This document shows, piece by piece, positions 4,523 through 6,076 of a DNA stretch of 6,076 bases. Made by a program: the position numbers and the translations under genes. Every line of letters begins with the position of its first letter. The first letter of the stretch is position 1. The stretch spans positions 1 through 6,076 of the forward strand of contig JAISUA010000151.1 of NCBI GenBank assembly GCA_031272305.1, read 5' to 3'. The stretch is from Clostridioides sp. Its GTDB lineage: Bacteria; Bacillota; Clostridia; Peptostreptococcales; Peptostreptococcaceae. Below the pieces are notes generated by a model. The model saw only the letters and a program-made list of their open reading frames with translations, made no database searches and was not told the DNA's origin.

Positions 4523-5839
4523 TTGAAACTTTGGGGAGGACGATTTAGAAAACAAGAAAATGATTTAATGGAAGAATTCAACAAATCATTTTCATTTGAT
4601 AGCATCTTGTACAAGAATGATATCGAAGGAAGTTTGGCACACGTTGTTATGCAAGAAAAATGTGGACTTTTAACAAGTGAAGAAGCAACTCAAATTACAG
4701 ATGGATTAAATAGTATTCTGAGCGATATAGAATCTGGAGAGCTTTTACTTGAAGGAGATTATGAAGATATTCATAGTTTTGTAGAAATAAATTTAATTCA
4801 AAGAATTGGAGATGTAGGCAAGAAACTTCATACAGGAAGAAGTAGAAATGATCAAGTTGCTTTAGATATGCGACTTTACGCAAAGCAAAAAGCAACAGGA
4901 CTTGTAGAACTTATTTCTAATTTCAAAAATACATTGAAAGATGTTGCCGAAAAAAATTCTGTAATTATGCCAGGTTACACTCATCTTCAAAGAGCACAAG
5001 TAGTGACATTTAAGCATCATTTACTTGCTTATTACAATATGTTCTCAAGAGATGAGAAACGTCTTGTCAATGCACTTGAAATATTGGACGAGTCACCTCT
5101 AGGTTGTGGAGCATTAGCAGGGACTACACATGATATAGATAGAAATATTACTAGTGAGATACTAGGATTTAAGAAACCAGTAAACAACTTTATGGATGGT
5201 GTTAGCGATAGAGATTACCTTCTTGAATTGATGGCTGATTTTTCAATAATAATGACTCATCTCAGCAGACTTAGCGAAGAACTTATACTTTGGAGCTCGC
5301 AAGAATTTAAATTTGTAGAAATTGATGACCTTTATTCAACAGGAAGTAGCATCATGCCTCAAAAGAAGAATCCTGATGGAGCAGAACTTATAAGAGGAAA
5401 AACAGGTAGAGTATACGGAAATTTAATGGGATTGCTTACTGTTATGAAGGGGTTGCCACTTGCATACAACAAAGATATGCAAGAAGATAAAGAAGGTTTC
5501 TTCGATAGCGTATATACTCTTGAAATGTGCATTCAAATAATGGATAGAATGATAGCAACTTTAAAAATAAATACAGATAATATGAAAAAAGCAGTCAAAG
5601 GTGGATTTCTTAATGCAACAGAAGTTGCAGATTATCTTGTAAAAAAAGGAGTTGCTTTTAGAGATGCACATAGCATAGTTGGGAATATAGTAATATATTG
5701 CGAAGATAACAATAAAGCAATCGAAGATTTGAGAATCGAAGAATTTGTGAAATTTTCAGAAGCATTTGATGATACAATATATGAATATGTAAACTATGAA
5801 AATATATTGCAAAAAGGAATAAAAAAACAACTACTATAA
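4523..5839 (+). CDS. argH: Argininosuccinate lyase
   Basis: Cytosolic homotetrameric lyase that cleaves L-argininosuccinate to arginine and fumarate, the last step of arginine synthesis. The start is TTG at 4523, fixed by AAAGGAGG (4507-4514) eight bases upstream and by the family's typical opening MKLWGGRF. Signatures in order: KLHTGRSRNDQVA (101-113); MPGYTHLQRAQ (149-159) with the conserved H154; SPLGCGALAGTT (191-202); and the fumarase/aspartase superfamily signature GSSIMPQKKNPD (274-285) with the catalytic serine loop and K281/N283. The C-terminal domain follows to residue 438. Most homologues have about 455-465 residues and end with a GGT(A/S)P-like tail; here the protein ends in ENILQKGIKKQLL, about 20 residues shorter, and no other reading frame after the stop restores the motif. 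No argG is seen nearby, though in most bacteria argG and argH are neighbours. Own promoter, candidate ArgR sites and a strong terminator suggest a single-gene transcript. Confidence 0.96.
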   Translation: MKLWGGRFRKQENDLMEEFNKSFSFDSILYKNDIEGSLAHVVMQEKCGLLTSEEATQITDGLNSILSDIESGELLLEGDYEDIHSFVEINLIQRIGDVGKKLHTGRSRNDQVALDMRLYAKQKATGLVELISNFKNTLKDVAEKNSVIMPGYTHLQRAQVVTFKHHLLAYYNMFSRDEKRLVNALEILDESPLGCGALAGTTHDIDRNITSEILGFKKPVNNFMDGVSDRDYLLELMADFSIIMTHLSRLSEELILWSSQEFKFVEIDDLYSTGSSIMPQKKNPDGAELIRGKTGRVYGNLMGLLTVMKGLPLAYNKDMQEDKEGFFDSVYTLEMCIQIMDRMIATLKINTDNMKKAVKGGFLNATEVADYLVKKGVAFRDAHSIVGNIVIYCEDNNKAIEDLRIEEFVKFSEAFDDTIYEYVNYENILQKGIKKQLL

Positions 5840-5873
5840 GTTTTAATTTATTTATAAATCTAATCATATAAAC

Positions 5874-5923
5874 AAAAATTCGAAGTAAAATGAATGGACC
5901 ATGAAATTTTGCTTCGAATTTTT
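5874..5923. terminator. Strong terminator after argH, probably active both ways
   Basis: AAAAATTCGAAGTAAAAT (5874-5891) pairs with ATTTTGCTTCGAATTTTT (5906-5923) over 18 positions with a single U.G wobble, around a 14-nt loop. The T run at the end of the right arm suits termination of argH, 35 bases after its stop. The A run at the left would serve a minus-strand transcript. Confidence 0.85.
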
Positions 5924-6012
5924 GAGTTTTAAACAATAAACATTCAAACTTCGAATTTTCATATTTTAACCGAACATTCGCATCACAAATATTTGTTTTT
6001 TCAATAAACATT
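5912..6012. repeat. Short repeats and a palindrome downstream of argH
   Basis: CTTCGAATTTT, the right arm of the argH terminator (5912-5922), recurs at 5949-5959. CAATAAACATT occurs at 5934-5944 and 6002-6012. ACAAATATTTGT (5985-5996) is a perfect palindrome followed by a T run. No gene is supported here, and the repeats are short enough to be products of local A/T-rich duplication. Confidence 0.5.
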
Positions 6013-6045
6013 GTTGGCTAATTTTCGATAAATCAGAATTTATAA

Positions 6046-6074
6046 GTGACAGAAAGGGCAAAATACTATATAAT
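6046..6074 (+). promoter_or_regulatory. Sigma-A-type promoter firing out of the right edge
   Basis: GTGACA (6046-6051) and TATAAT (6069-6074) are separated by exactly 17 bp and match 5/6 and 6/6 of the consensus. This is the best promoter in the window. It lies after the argH terminator and should drive a rightward gene that begins beyond the window. Confidence 0.65.
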
Positions 6075-6076
6075 AT

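Noticed and set aside
5658..6011. 117-codon minus-strand open frame overlapping the argH end and the spacer after it
   Set aside because: About half lies antisense to argH, it crosses the terminator hairpin, has no Shine-Dalgarno before its ATG, and its low-complexity F/L/I/Y-rich protein resembles no family.
6020..6034. CodY-box-like AATTTTC at the right end
   Set aside because: The second half differs at several positions from AATTTTCWGAAAATT; four or so mismatches are expected by chance in DNA this A/T-rich.

Overview
The window is an AT-rich stretch (roughly 30% G+C by eye) with strong AAGGAGG-type ribosome binding sites, A/T-rich intergenic DNA and long hairpin terminators ending in T runs. 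Together with the protein families this suggests a low-GC Firmicute, most likely an anaerobic, amino-acid-using member of the Clostridia or a Peptostreptococcaceae-like group. The genus cannot be fixed from the sequence alone.

Layout: (1) 1-653, the C-terminal 216 residues of a peptide-type ABC transporter solute-binding protein that begins outside the window; (2) 654-974, an A/T-rich convergent gap with a 23-nt-period direct repeat, a ~105-nt two-way terminator hairpin and a tandem copy of the end of the next gene; (3) 975-2012, minus strand, a cytosolic type II-like L-asparaginase; (4) 2013-2275, a divergent promoter region with several dyads; (5) 2276-3508, threonine ammonia-lyase with a C-terminal ACT domain (ilvA); (6) 3509-3685, a gap with a perfect 17-nt palindrome; (7) 3686-4066, ridA; (8) 4067-4522, a 456-nt gap holding a long terminator, a probable relic of an IS200/IS605-family right end (omega-RNA-like hairpin), and the argH promoter and leader with ARG-box-like sites; (9) 4523-5839, argininosuccinate lyase (argH, TTG start); (10) 5840-6076, a strong terminator, short repeats and a good sigma-A-type promoter firing rightward into a gene outside the window.

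The genes share an amino-acid and nitrogen theme. The binding protein would bring in peptides. Asparaginase releases ammonia and aspartate. IlvA deaminates threonine (and serine) through reactive enamine/imine intermediates, which RidA hydrolyses to 2-oxo acid and ammonia. ArgH splits argininosuccinate into arginine and fumarate. No strong terminator separates ilvA from ridA, so these two may be read together. SBP, asparaginase, ridA and argH are all bounded by hairpin terminators.

No undescribed protein system is visible. The least ordinary segment is the ridA-argH gap, where a mobile-element relic with an omega-RNA-like fold sits directly upstream of the argH promoter.
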